From: Flavobacterium cerinum
GTDB lineage: Bacteria; Bacteroidota; Bacteroidia; Flavobacteriales; Flavobacteriaceae
DNA: 64,000 bases
Direction of reading: 5' to 3'
Assembly: GCF_004028155.1 (NCBI RefSeq)
Contig: NZ_SBII01000008.1
Span: 124,001-188,000 of the forward strand
A program made the position numbers and the translations under genes. Below, one piece after another: positions 55,980 through 64,000 of the stretch. The notes beneath the pieces are model-generated. The model saw nothing but the letters and a program-made list of their open reading frames with translations, did not search any database and was not told the origin of the DNA. Position 1 is the first letter of the stretch, and every line of letters begins with the position of its first letter.

Positions 55980-56576
55980 CTATTTAGCGAATGCCTTTTT
56001 GTTGAATACAATAAGGATACCTACAGCTATAGAGATAGCAGCATCGGCAACATTAAAGATAGCATTAAAGAAAGAAAAATGCTGACCTCCCCAAATTGGG
56101 AACCATGAGGGAAAATTACCGTCAAACAATGGGAAATAAAGCATATCTACCACTTTACCGTGAAACATAGTACCGTAAGGATTATCAGAGAATAAAGTAG
56201 CTACCTGCCCGTGGCTGTGGTCAAATATAAGTCCGTAAAAAACAGAGTCGATAATATTACCAAAAGCACCCGCCAGTATAAGTGATATAGAAACGATTAA
56301 GTACTTAGACTGCCCTTTTTTAATTGCATCATTAAGCCACCAGCCAATTCCTACTACAGCAAAAATCCTAAAAACAGTAAGCGCAAGCTTGCCGCCAAGC
56401 CATGAAGGCAGTTCTGCGCCCCATGCCATGCCTTCGTTCTCTATAAAATAGATCTGGAACCAGCTAAAAACCCTTACCCTTTCTTCAAGCATGAAGTGCG
56501 TCTTGATATAGATCTTAGATATTTGGTCTATCAACAATACAAGGATAACGATAAGGTAAGCTTTCTTTAAGGACAT
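55980..56576 (-). CDS. lspA: Lipoprotein signal peptidase (signal peptidase II)
   Basis: LspA cleaves prolipoproteins at the lipidated cysteine in the inner membrane. The 198-aa form from ATG 56576 starts MSLKKAYLIVILVLLIDQ. Four membrane helices are visible. The catalytic aspartates are D144 (GKVVDML) and D178 (FNVADAAIS), with GNIIDS at 106-111. Compared with proteobacterial LspA there is a longer periplasmic loop (about 112-140) before the first catalytic Asp and again between 145 and 170. Many predicted lipoproteins in this window depend on it. Confidence 0.95.
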   Translation of the reverse strand: MSLKKAYLIVILVLLIDQISKIYIKTHFMLEERVRVFSWFQIYFIENEGMAWGAELPSWLGGKLALTVFRIFAVVGIGWWLNDAIKKGQSKYLIVSISLILAGAFGNIIDSVFYGLIFDHSHGQVATLFSDNPYGTMFHGKVVDMLYFPLFDGNFPSWFPIWGGQHFSFFNAIFNVADAAISIAVGILIVFNKKAFAK

Positions 56577-56727
56577 TCTATTACATTTTACCCGCAAAAA
56601 TAATGGAATTTATTAAAGAAATGTTTTTTACCCCTACTAATTACAGTAATTTTCACATTATGCTTCACTCTATTGAGAATCAAAGCACCGTATCATTTCA
56701 ACAGAAACAAAAATTTCTGTAAAATGG

Positions 56728-56915
56728 AACGCGGATAACGCTGATTTAAGCTGATTAACACAGATTTCATGCGCAGTCATTACGAGGAGGAACGACGAAG
56801 TAATATGGTACGCGATACTAACCTGCAAGGTTTTTTTGAACCTTGCAGGTTTAAAAAAGAACCTACAATTATCTGAGATTTTTCGACTGCGTTGCACTTC
56901 GCTCAAAATGACAGA
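56728..56915. repeat. Repeat block R9 (unit E plus the second repeat type)
   Basis: Unit E (AACGCGGATAACGCTGATTT, 56728-56766) is followed by CATTACGAGGAGGAACGACG, then CCTGCAAGG ... CCTTGCAGG (a 9-bp palindrome arm pair, 56822-56848), then ATCTGAGATTTTTCGACTGCG. The last two segments are related to block R7 at 31100-31160. Confidence 0.75.
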
Positions 56916-56924
56916 ATAAAAAAA

Positions 56925-56946
56925 GGCTGTCTAATTAAAGACAGCC
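56925..56946 (-). terminator. Terminator of the ileS-dksA-like operon
   Basis: GGCTGTCT and AGACAGCC with a six-base loop, followed on the minus strand by TTTTTTTA. It lies 29 bp after the DksA-like stop. Confidence 0.9.
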
Positions 56947-56974
56947 CTGATTGTTTTTTTACGTAAGGGATTGA

Positions 56975-57361
56975 TTAGCGCTGCATGTTTTTTGCCTCGA
57001 TACTCATAGTAGCGTGTGGCACCAGCTTTAATCTTTCTTTATTGATAAGCTTTCCTGTTACTTTACAAACACCATAAGTCTTGTTTTCAATTCTTATAAG
57101 GGCATTTTTAAGGTCACGAATAAACTTCTCCTGACGGATAGCCAGCTGAGAGTTAGCTTCTTTAGACATGGTTTCGCTGCCTTCTTCAAACGCTTTAAAC
57201 GTTGGCGACGTATCGTCGGTACCGTTATTAAGGTCGTTCATATAGGCGCTTCTTATCAGGTCAAGATCTGCTTTAGCTTTATCAATCTTCTTAATAATTA
57301 GTTCCTTAAACTCTGCAAGGTCTGCATCAGAGTATCTTATTTGCTCATCTACCATTGTCAA
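56975..57361 (-). CDS. TraR/DksA-family protein with degenerate zinc finger
   Basis: A 128-aa protein with a coiled-coil N-terminal half (LAEFKELIIKKIDKAKADLD) and a C-terminal DksA-like region at 96-118 (GVCKVTGKLINKERLKLVPHAT). The fold signature RLxxxP is kept, but only one of the four zinc cysteines (C99) remains; the partner position is T102 and the second CxxC pair is absent. DksA proteins bind RNA polymerase with ppGpp; a similar role is inferred. It starts 1 bp after ileS (or 7 bp, from ATG 57355), so it is cotranscribed. Confidence 0.88.
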   Translation of the reverse strand: MTMVDEQIRYSDADLAEFKELIIKKIDKAKADLDLIRSAYMNDLNNGTDDTSPTFKAFEEGSETMSKEANSQLAIRQEKFIRDLKNALIRIENKTYGVCKVTGKLINKERLKLVPHATMSIEAKNMQR

Positions 57362-57362
57362 T

Positions 57363-60300
57363 CTATTTTGAGATTAATAATAAAGTTTTTATGTCGTCAA
57401 ATTCTATTTCTATTCCTTCGGCAATTTCTTCCTTGAATATCAGTTCATCGGTAAGCGTTTCGCTTTTAATGTAACTTTCATTTGCCATAACGGCATCCTG
57501 TAAGATTTTATTATCTTTTATAAAGACTTTTATCCTGTCAGTTACTTCAAAACCAGAGTCTTTACGAATGTTCTGAATCCTGTTTACCAGCTCTCTGGCA
57601 ATACCTTCTTTTGTAAGCTCATCTGTTAATGTGATGTCTAATGCCACCGTGATACCGCCTGCATTTGCTACTAACCACCCAGGTATATCCTGCGATGAGA
57701 TCTCTACATCTTCAGATGTTAAAGTAATACTTTTTCCTGACACTTCTACATTCAGCTCTCCCGTCTTGTCCAGTTGCGCTATCTGTTCTTGCGACAAATT
57801 TTGTATCTCTTTGGAAATCAATCCCATATCTTTACCAAAACGTGGTCCAAGTGCTTTAAAATTAGGCTTAATCTGCTTTACAAGCACACCGCTTGCATCA
57901 TCCATCAGCTCTATTTCTTTCACATTAACCTCAGCCATAATCAGTTCTGCTACAGCTTCTATCTCTGCCTTCTGATTCGCGTCAAGTACTGGTATCATTA
58001 CCTTTTGCAAAGGCTGGCGTACCTTGATCATCTCTTTTTTCCTTAACGAAAGTACAAGTGACGAAATGGTCTGCGCCTTCTGCATCCTGCTTTCCAGCGA
58101 TTTATCAACAAAGTTATCAGCATATTGCGGAAACTCGGCCAAATGTACGCTGTCAAATTTCTCTGACTGTGAAGTCTGTGTTAAATCTTTATAAAGCCTG
58201 TCCATAAAAAACGGTGCTATTGGCGCACTTAGTTTGGCTACGGTAACAAGGCAGGTATATAGTGTTTGGTAAGCTGCAATCTTATCCTGTGCATACTCAC
58301 CTTTCCAGAAACGTCTTCTGCACAAACGAACATACCAGTTGCTCAGGTTTTCCTGAACGAAATCTGATATTGCTCTTGCAGCTCTTGTAGGCTCATATTC
58401 GGCATAGAATGTATCTACATCTTTTATAAGCGTATTTAGTTCGCTTAGAATCCAACGGTCAATTTCAGGACGATCGGCAAGCGGAACCTCAGGCTCGGCA
58501 TAGCTAAACTTATCAATGTTTGCATATAAGGCAAAGAAAGAGTACGTGTTGTACAGCGTACCGAAGAATTTCCTGCGCACCTCAGCAATACCTTCAATAT
58601 CAAACTTAAGGTTATCCCATGGGTTAGCATTGCTTATCATGTACCAACGGGTAGCATCAGGGCCATATTCGGCAAGTGTAGTAAACGGATCTACCGCATT
58701 ACCCAGCCTTTTCGACATTTTCTGTCCGTTTTTGTCCAGTACCAATCCGTTAGAAACCACATTCTTATAAGCCACCTTGTCAAAAACAAGTGTACCTATA
58801 GCATGCAGCGTATAGAACCATCCGCGTGTCTGGTCTACCCCTTCGGCAATAAAGTCGGCAGGGAATGCCTCATTATTATCGATCATTTCTTTGTTCTCGA
58901 ACGGATAGTGCCATTGTGCATAAGGCATAGAGCCACTATCAAACCAAACGTCGATAAGATCGCTTTCACGTTTCATTGGTTTGCCATTCGGCGAAAGCAG
59001 AACGATTTTATCTACCACATTTTTATGAAGGTCGATAAGATCATAATTAGCCTCGCTCATGTTACCCGGCTCGAATCCTTTAAACGGATTCTCTGCCTGA
59101 ACACCTGCAGCAATTGCTTTTTCTATTTCGTTATACAGCTCTTCTACAGAACCAACAACCTTAACCTCAGCTTTATCCTCTGTAACCCATAACGGTAACG
59201 GGATACCCCAGTAGCGCGAGCGCGACAGGTTCCAGTCGTTTGCGTTTTTAAGCCAGTTGCCAAAACGGCCTTCTCCGGTAGCCTTAGGCTTCCAGTTAAT
59301 GGTTTCGTTAAGGTCGAACATACGGTCTTTAACATCGGTTATTTTAATGAACCAGCTGTCTAGCGGGTAGTATAATAAAGGCTTGTCTGTTCTCCAGCAG
59401 TGCGGATAACTGTGCACATACTTTTCTACTTTAAACGCCTTGTTCTCTTCTTTTAATCGAATAGCGATCTCCACGTCTACAGAACGATCCGGAGCTTCAC
59501 CATCGTTGTAATATTCGTTCTTTACATATTTACCCGAAAGGTCGCCCAATCCGTCAATAAAGCGTCCCTGAAGATCTACCAGTGGCACTGGGAAGCCATT
59601 GGCATCCAGTACAAGCATTGGCGGTACTTCCGGTGTAGCTTCTTTTGCAGCCTTGGCATCGTCTGCACCAAAAGTTGGCGCGGTATGCACGATACCTGTA
59701 CCATCTTCAGTTGTAACGAAATCGCCCGCTATAACACGGAAAGCATTCTCCGGTGTTTGGTACGGCAGCACATATTTCAATAACTGCTCATAACGGATGC
59801 CTACCATATCGCTTCCTTTGGTTTCAGCCAAAATCCTGAATGGTATGTTTTTATCGCCTTCTTTAAAGTTCTCAAAGTCGGTTTCTTCGCTGCTTTCAAA
59901 ATAGCCTTTACCAAATTGTTTGCCTACTAAGTTCTTAGCCAGCACCACATTGATAGGGCGGAACGTATATTGATTGAACGTTTGCACCAAAACATAGTCG
60001 ATGTTTGGGCCAACGGTTAATGCGGTGTTACTTGGAAGTGTCCACGGAGTTGTAGTCCATGCCATGATATCTACATCGCCAAAACCTGTAAAGGCCTGCG
60101 GGAGTGTATCGGCAATGGTCTTGAACTGCGCTACAATGGTAGTATCGGTAATATCACGGTAGGTTCCAGGCTGGTTTACCTCGTGCGAACTTAACCCTGT
60201 ACCCGCTTTTGGCGAATACGGCTGTATCGTGTATCCTTTGTATAGTAAGTCTTTATCGTAAATTTGTTTTAGCAGCCACCAAACCGATTCCATGTACTTA

Positions 60301-60764
60301 GGCTTGTAAGTAATATATGGATCTTCCATATCTACCCAGTAGCCCATTTTTTCGGTAAGGTCGTTCCAAACATCAGTATAGCGCATTACGGTGCGTTTGC
60401 ACGCTTCGTTATACTCTTCTACCGATATTTTTGTTCCAATATCTTCTTTAGTAATACCAAGTTCTTTTTCGGTACCAAGCTCTACCGGAAGACCATGGGT
60501 ATCCCATCCTGCTTTACGTTTTACCTGAAACCCTTTTTGAGTTTGGTAACGGCAAAAAATATCTTTAATAGCACGTGCCATAACGTGGTGAATACCAGGT
60601 AGTCCGTTTGCCGAAGGAGGCCCTTCATAAAACACATATTGCGGTTTCCCTTCACGTGTGGTTACACTTTTTTCGAATATATTTTCCTTTTTCCAGAAAT
60701 CAAGCACTTCGCTTGCTACAGTGGGCAGGTCAAGCCCCTTATATACAGTAAATTCCTTACTCAT
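57363..60764 (-). CDS. ileS: Isoleucyl-tRNA synthetase
   Basis: A 1133-aa class I synthetase. The HIGH-type motif GIHH is at 57-60 (PPSANGLPGIHH), KMSKR at 682-686, and the editing domain includes AWTTTPWTLPSNTAL near 235-250. The long form with an extended C-terminal domain is the type found in many Bacteroidota and in eukaryotic cytosol, a group often less sensitive to mupirocin; that property is inferred from the group, not tested. A TACTTTCG element lies about 25-32 bp upstream. Confidence 0.97.
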   Translation of the reverse strand: MSKEFTVYKGLDLPTVASEVLDFWKKENIFEKSVTTREGKPQYVFYEGPPSANGLPGIHHVMARAIKDIFCRYQTQKGFQVKRKAGWDTHGLPVELGTEKELGITKEDIGTKISVEEYNEACKRTVMRYTDVWNDLTEKMGYWVDMEDPYITYKPKYMESVWWLLKQIYDKDLLYKGYTIQPYSPKAGTGLSSHEVNQPGTYRDITDTTIVAQFKTIADTLPQAFTGFGDVDIMAWTTTPWTLPSNTALTVGPNIDYVLVQTFNQYTFRPINVVLAKNLVGKQFGKGYFESSEETDFENFKEGDKNIPFRILAETKGSDMVGIRYEQLLKYVLPYQTPENAFRVIAGDFVTTEDGTGIVHTAPTFGADDAKAAKEATPEVPPMLVLDANGFPVPLVDLQGRFIDGLGDLSGKYVKNEYYNDGEAPDRSVDVEIAIRLKEENKAFKVEKYVHSYPHCWRTDKPLLYYPLDSWFIKITDVKDRMFDLNETINWKPKATGEGRFGNWLKNANDWNLSRSRYWGIPLPLWVTEDKAEVKVVGSVEELYNEIEKAIAAGVQAENPFKGFEPGNMSEANYDLIDLHKNVVDKIVLLSPNGKPMKRESDLIDVWFDSGSMPYAQWHYPFENKEMIDNNEAFPADFIAEGVDQTRGWFYTLHAIGTLVFDKVAYKNVVSNGLVLDKNGQKMSKRLGNAVDPFTTLAEYGPDATRWYMISNANPWDNLKFDIEGIAEVRRKFFGTLYNTYSFFALYANIDKFSYAEPEVPLADRPEIDRWILSELNTLIKDVDTFYAEYEPTRAARAISDFVQENLSNWYVRLCRRRFWKGEYAQDKIAAYQTLYTCLVTVAKLSAPIAPFFMDRLYKDLTQTSQSEKFDSVHLAEFPQYADNFVDKSLESRMQKAQTISSLVLSLRKKEMIKVRQPLQKVMIPVLDANQKAEIEAVAELIMAEVNVKEIELMDDASGVLVKQIKPNFKALGPRFGKDMGLISKEIQNLSQEQIAQLDKTGELNVEVSGKSITLTSEDVEISSQDIPGWLVANAGGITVALDITLTDELTKEGIARELVNRIQNIRKDSGFEVTDRIKVFIKDNKILQDAVMANESYIKSETLTDELIFKEEIAEGIEIEFDDIKTLLLISK

Positions 60765-60906
60765 TTTGTATGCCTTGTAAAAATCAATTTGCGAAAGTAA
60801 GGATTTTTTTTGTGCAATGGTAATTATAGCCGATTATGTGAAACAGATAACGATTTCGTAAAAACCAAATCGAAGCGAACAAGCATTTTTCTTACAAGAA
60901 ACAGTA

Positions 60907-60914
60907 TATCTTTG
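60907..60914 (+). promoter_or_regulatory. -7 element of RCC1 gene 1
   Basis: TATCTTTG, a full TAnnTTTG match, 26 bp before the ATG. The surrounding 55 bp are repeated almost exactly before RCC1 gene 2. Confidence 0.65.
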
Positions 60915-60940
60915 CGCTAACAAAATCACAAACACACTAA

Positions 60941-62305
60941 ATGAAAAAACTATTATTTACTTTACTTACACTCTTATCATTACAACTACAGGCGCAATGC
61001 TGGAAAGAGGTCGCTATTGGTAATTTTCACACTGTTGCCATTCAGGAAAACGGATCGCTATGGTCATGGGGTCGAAACTCAGAAGGACAGGCCGGTACAG
61101 GCAGTGATTTACAAAAATATGAGTCTCCCGTTCAGGTTGGAACAGCGTTAGACTGGAAAAAAATAAGTGCGGGTTCAGACTTTGTAATTGCTCAAAAAAA
61201 TGACGGCACCTTATGGGGATGGGGAAATAATAGCTTTGGCCAATTGGGGGTTAGCTCTGGAATTATAAAAACACCTATACAAATTGTTCCTGGAACCGAC
61301 TGGAAAGAATTTTCATGTGGTGAATTTCACATTATTGCATTAAAAAATGACGGAACTATGTGGGCTTGGGGAAGCGATGAAAATGATCAACTAGGTAATG
61401 GCTCTACAGCAAACAGCAGCAATACACCAGTACATATAGGTACAGATTCTACTTGGAAGACTGTTAGTGCCGGTCAAAATTCGGGCCTAGCAATAAAGAG
61501 CAATGGAACTTTGTGGTCATGGGGAGTACTTCTAAACACATATCAGTTCGAAGATATTCCAGGATCTAATATTCCTTTACAAGTTGAATTTTACACCGAC
61601 TGGAAATACATTTCATGTGGCTATTATTATGCATTGGCAATAAGAGAAAACGGAACACTTTGGTCATGGGGCCGTAACTCAGAAGGACAGCTGGGGAATG
61701 GAACTAATAATGGAGATTTTCTTTTCTCTCGTCCTAAACAAGTAGGAACAGACACATGGTTAACTGCCCATGCTGGCTTATACTCTTCTCATGCAATTAA
61801 AAGCGATGGAAGCCTGTGGGCTTGGGGAACAAACACCGAAGGATCCTTTGGTAATGATTCAACATCATCATTTTACAGCCCTACAGCAATATCTCAACAG
61901 GGTGTTATTAAAATAGCTAAAGGAATTAGAAACTATACCGGTTTTATAAATAATGAAAATATTTTAAAAATGTGCGGAAGGAGCGCCTCAGGTTGTTTGG
62001 CTTCAAGCATCACCGGTAATGTCCCAACACCTACCACAGTAATATGCAGTACAGCAAACCTTCAAGAAAACACCTATACACAACTTAGCGTTTACCCCAA
62101 CCCAACCTCAGGTATACTAAATCTGGCGAATACCAATGACCTCAACATAGAAAAGCTAACAGTTATAGATGTTACAGGTAAAACCCTTTTAGAGCAAAGA
62201 AACAATACATCACAACTTGATGTACAGCAACTGCCTGCCGGTATGTACTTTTTAGAAATTAATACAGGCGAAACAAAACAGCATATTAAATTTATAAAAG
62301 AGTAA
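60941..62305 (+). CDS. Secreted RCC1-repeat protein with T9SS type A signal, copy 1
   Basis: A 454-aa exported protein. Signal peptide MKKLLFTLLTLLSLQLQAQ, then about seven RCC1/BLIP-like repeats of roughly 50 residues (units of the form NDGTLWGWGNNSFGQLG...W) forming a predicted seven-bladed propeller at 20-370. The T9SS type A sorting domain is at 382-454 (LSVYPNPTSGILNL ... AGMYFLEI). Repeat surfaces often bind protein; the ligand is unknown. First of three tandem paralogues, each with its own promoter and terminator. Confidence 0.92.
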   Translation: MKKLLFTLLTLLSLQLQAQCWKEVAIGNFHTVAIQENGSLWSWGRNSEGQAGTGSDLQKYESPVQVGTALDWKKISAGSDFVIAQKNDGTLWGWGNNSFGQLGVSSGIIKTPIQIVPGTDWKEFSCGEFHIIALKNDGTMWAWGSDENDQLGNGSTANSSNTPVHIGTDSTWKTVSAGQNSGLAIKSNGTLWSWGVLLNTYQFEDIPGSNIPLQVEFYTDWKYISCGYYYALAIRENGTLWSWGRNSEGQLGNGTNNGDFLFSRPKQVGTDTWLTAHAGLYSSHAIKSDGSLWAWGTNTEGSFGNDSTSSFYSPTAISQQGVIKIAKGIRNYTGFINNENILKMCGRSASGCLASSITGNVPTPTTVICSTANLQENTYTQLSVYPNPTSGILNLANTNDLNIEKLTVIDVTGKTLLEQRNNTSQLDVQQLPAGMYFLEINTGETKQHIKFIKE

Positions 62306-62320
62306 GTTGTTGACTCATAA

Positions 62321-62360
62321 TAAGAGAAGAAGCCCTCCAATTGGAGGGCTTCTTCTCTTA
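62321..62360. terminator. Perfect 40-bp palindromic terminator after RCC1 gene 1
   Basis: Two 20-base arms, TAAGAGAAGAAGCCCTCCAA and its complement, meet with no spacer. It would terminate in both directions, 15 bp after the stop. Confidence 0.85.
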
Positions 62361-62394
62361 TTTAAAACAAGTGTTTTTCTTACAAGAAACAGTA

Positions 62395-62402
62395 TATCTT
62401 TG
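62395..62402 (+). promoter_or_regulatory. -7 element of RCC1 gene 2
   Basis: TATCTTTG 26 bp before the ATG, within a block almost identical to that before gene 1. Confidence 0.65.
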
Positions 62403-62428
62403 CGCTAACAAAATCACAAACACACTAA

Positions 62429-63787
62429 ATGAAAAAACTATTATTTACTTTACTTACACTCCTATCATTACAACTACAGGCGCAATGCTGGAAAGAGGTT
62501 GTAGTAGGTGAACAACATACTATGGCTATTGCAAACAACGGAACTTTATGGTCCTGGGGAGCAGGAACGCAAAATCAGTTAGGCTATTCTACTAATAATT
62601 TCCACTACACCCCAAAACAAGTAGGAACCAATAATGATTGGAAGAAAATAAGTGCAGGGAAATGGTATAATCTTATCCAAAAAAATGACGGAACCCTATG
62701 GACATGTGGTATTGGATCTGGTATGTTAATATTCTCTACCGGAATCAAAACGTTATACCAAATAAATACAGATACCGATTGGAAATCATTTTCGTGCGGC
62801 CCTCATTTTGCTATACTAATTAAAAATGATGGAACCTTATGGGGATGGGGAGATAATTCTTTCGGGCAAGCAGGCGCTGGTTACTTAGGAGGTGCTGAGT
62901 CATATCCAAAACAAATAGGCACAGATACATGGAAATGTGTAGATGCCGGAGTTATGCATAGCGTAGCGGTAAAAACTGACGGAACTTTATGGGTATGGGG
63001 TAGAATCTCTATAAATGGAGCATTCCAAAATATTCTGTCTCCTATACAAATAGGAACGGATACCGATTGGGAAATTGCATCTGCCGGACAAGACTCTAAT
63101 GCTGCAATTAAAACCAACGGTACTTTGTGGACATGGGGAGATAATGGTGCAGGACAACTGGGAATAGGAAATCAAATTGGTCAGGAAAACCCTGTTCAGG
63201 TTGGAACAGATACATGGCAATTAGTTGAAGCAGGAATGGGCGATATGCATGGCACAAAAACAAATGGGTCATTATGGGGATGGGGATATAACTTATTCGG
63301 ACAAATCGGTATGGGAGAAAATACCCCTGCAGAACCTGAAAAGATACTTACACCTGTACAAATTTTTAGTGAATCCGGATGGAAAGCCGTAAGTAGTGTA
63401 GGGCATTATTTCACGGCATTTATTAATACCAATGGGAGTTTAAAGATGTGTGGAGATAATGGCCCGCATCTAGGAATTGGATATAATCCAGATATATTTT
63501 CGGTAGCTACACCTACCACAGTAATATGCAGTACTGCCAGCCTTCAAGAAAACACACTAAACATTATAAGCGTTTACCCTAATCCAACTTCTGGCATGCT
63601 AAATCTGGCGAATGCCAATGACCTAAACATAGAAAAGCTAACAGTTATAGATGTTACAGGTAAAACCCTTTTAGAGCAAAGAAACAATACATCACAAATT
63701 GATGTACAGCAGCTACCTGTCGGTATGTACTTTTTAGAAATTACAACAAATGGCACTAAACAACATACTAAATTTATAAAAGAATAG
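62429..63787 (+). CDS. Secreted RCC1-repeat protein with T9SS type A signal, copy 2
   Basis: A 452-aa tandem paralogue of copy 1. The signal peptide is identical. The RCC1 repeats (NNGTLWSWGAGTQNQLG, KTDGTLWVWGRIS, KTNGSLWGWGYNLFGQIG) have diverged strongly, while the type A signal (ISVYPNPTSGMLNL ... GMYFLEI) is nearly identical in both protein and DNA. This pattern suggests duplication followed by selection or gene conversion on the two ends and diversification of the propeller. Confidence 0.92.
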   Translation: MKKLLFTLLTLLSLQLQAQCWKEVVVGEQHTMAIANNGTLWSWGAGTQNQLGYSTNNFHYTPKQVGTNNDWKKISAGKWYNLIQKNDGTLWTCGIGSGMLIFSTGIKTLYQINTDTDWKSFSCGPHFAILIKNDGTLWGWGDNSFGQAGAGYLGGAESYPKQIGTDTWKCVDAGVMHSVAVKTDGTLWVWGRISINGAFQNILSPIQIGTDTDWEIASAGQDSNAAIKTNGTLWTWGDNGAGQLGIGNQIGQENPVQVGTDTWQLVEAGMGDMHGTKTNGSLWGWGYNLFGQIGMGENTPAEPEKILTPVQIFSESGWKAVSSVGHYFTAFINTNGSLKMCGDNGPHLGIGYNPDIFSVATPTTVICSTASLQENTLNIISVYPNPTSGMLNLANANDLNIEKLTVIDVTGKTLLEQRNNTSQIDVQQLPVGMYFLEITTNGTKQHTKFIKE

Positions 63788-63800
63788 GTTGCCTCTCAAT

Positions 63801-63836
63801 AACAAAAAAGCCCTGCAATTGCAGGGCTTTTTTGTT
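63801..63836. terminator. Perfect palindromic terminator after RCC1 gene 2
   Basis: AACAAAAAAGCCCTGCAA and its exact complement join without spacer, with A and T runs at the outer ends for bidirectional action. Confidence 0.85.
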
Positions 63837-63859
63837 ATTTTTCTTACCATTTAAAACAA

Positions 63860-63867
63860 TATCTTTG
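63860..63867 (+). promoter_or_regulatory. -7 element of RCC1 gene 3
   Basis: TATCTTTG 22 bp before the next ATG. The flanks differ more from copies 1 and 2 than those two differ from each other. Confidence 0.6.
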
Positions 63868-63889
63868 CCGAAAATTATAAACAAATTAA

Positions 63890-64000
63890 ATGAAAAAACT
63901 ATTACTTACTTTACTTACACTTTTATCATTACAACTCCAGGCACAATGCTGGAAAAAAATATCCGGAGGTGGTACCCATACTATTGCCATAAAAGACGAT
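63890..64000 (+). CDS. RCC1-repeat secreted protein, copy 3, cut by window end
   Basis: The first 37 codons encode MKKLLLTLLTLLSLQLQAQ followed by CWKKISGGGTHTIAIKDD. This is the same signal peptide as copies 1 and 2 and the start of the first RCC1 unit. The rest lies beyond the window. The spacing from copy 2 (102 bp with terminator and promoter) matches the tandem array. Confidence 0.85.
   Translation, partial: MKKLLLTLLTLLSLQLQAQCWKKISGGGTHTIAIKDD

Larger units (their letters stand above)
56577..56974. other. Intergenic region between lspA and the DksA-like gene
   Basis: 398 bp with two features: repeat block R9 (56728-56915) and the DksA-like gene terminator (56925-56946). In related genomes ileS, dksA-like and lspA often run together; here repeats and a terminator break the group. 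The minus-strand frame at 56670-56906 runs through the repeats and is not supported. Confidence 0.6.

Noticed and set aside
56670..56906. 78-codon minus-strand frame between the DksA-like gene and lspA
   Set aside because: It overlaps repeat block R9 and has no coding signature.

Overview
The window is chromosomal DNA from a member of the Bacteroidota, almost certainly Flavobacteriaceae and probably Flavobacterium or a close relative. The reasons are type IX secretion (T9SS) C-terminal sorting domains of both type A and type B, an IPExxxVDY-family gene between rnc and pyk, an OmpA-family protein with TSP3 repeats, and repeated TAnnTTTG -7 promoter elements typical of this phylum. No rRNA, tRNA, phage, transposase or CRISPR array was seen. 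Most of the window is core genome.

Layout. 1-4.8 kb: OmpA-family porin and an AddB-like PD-(D/E)XK nuclease, then a duplicated terminator block. 4.7-9.2 kb (minus): a long PurF, a PfkB-family sugar/nucleoside kinase, RNase HI and PurN. 9.3-13.8 kb (plus): acpP, fabF, rnc, an IPExxxVDY gene and pyk. 14.2-16 kb: a PA0069-type radical SAM protein and a small membrane protein. 16-23.4 kb (minus): three paralogous secreted proteins of about 780 aa, each with a propeller-like N-terminus, a PKD domain and a T9SS type B signal. 23.7-30.7 kb (minus): a small lipoprotein and a complete RND efflux operon (GbsR/MarR regulator, membrane fusion protein, AcrB-type pump, outer-membrane factor). 31-40 kb: a YpdA-like reductase with a CYTH protein, a membrane Gcr-type 'site-specific recombinase', an NAD(P)-binding protein, DNA polymerase IV, a Bax-inhibitor-1 protein, two RlpA proteins and a small membrane protein. 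40-49.6 kb (minus): pgi, an M23 peptidase, tryptophan 2,3-dioxygenase, a DUF3108 protein, the tyrosine-degradation pair HPPD and homogentisate dioxygenase, and an amino acid permease. 49.8-60.8 kb: a patatin/BamA-type protein with uvrC, an aspartoacylase-like protein, 5-formyl-THF cyclo-ligase, lspA, a DksA-like protein and ileS. 60.9-64 kb (plus): three tandem RCC1-repeat secreted proteins with T9SS type A signals, the third cut by the window end.

Functional groupings. The 40-49.6 kb block links aromatic amino acid uptake and oxidation. The RND block is a self-contained export module with its own regulator. The two secreted-protein families are local gene duplications feeding the same secretion system (T9SS). 

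The most unusual non-coding content is a family of composite dispersed repeats. Small palindromic units recur in fixed order (E-A-D-C-B-A) in at least five intergenic regions. Other candidates are a probable structured leader before the DUF3108-kynA operon, a palindrome overlapping the probable hmgA promoter, and the duplicated 80-bp terminator. I did not find a clearly new multi-gene system. The best leads are the composite repeats, the leader RNA and the tandem duplicated surface-protein arrays.
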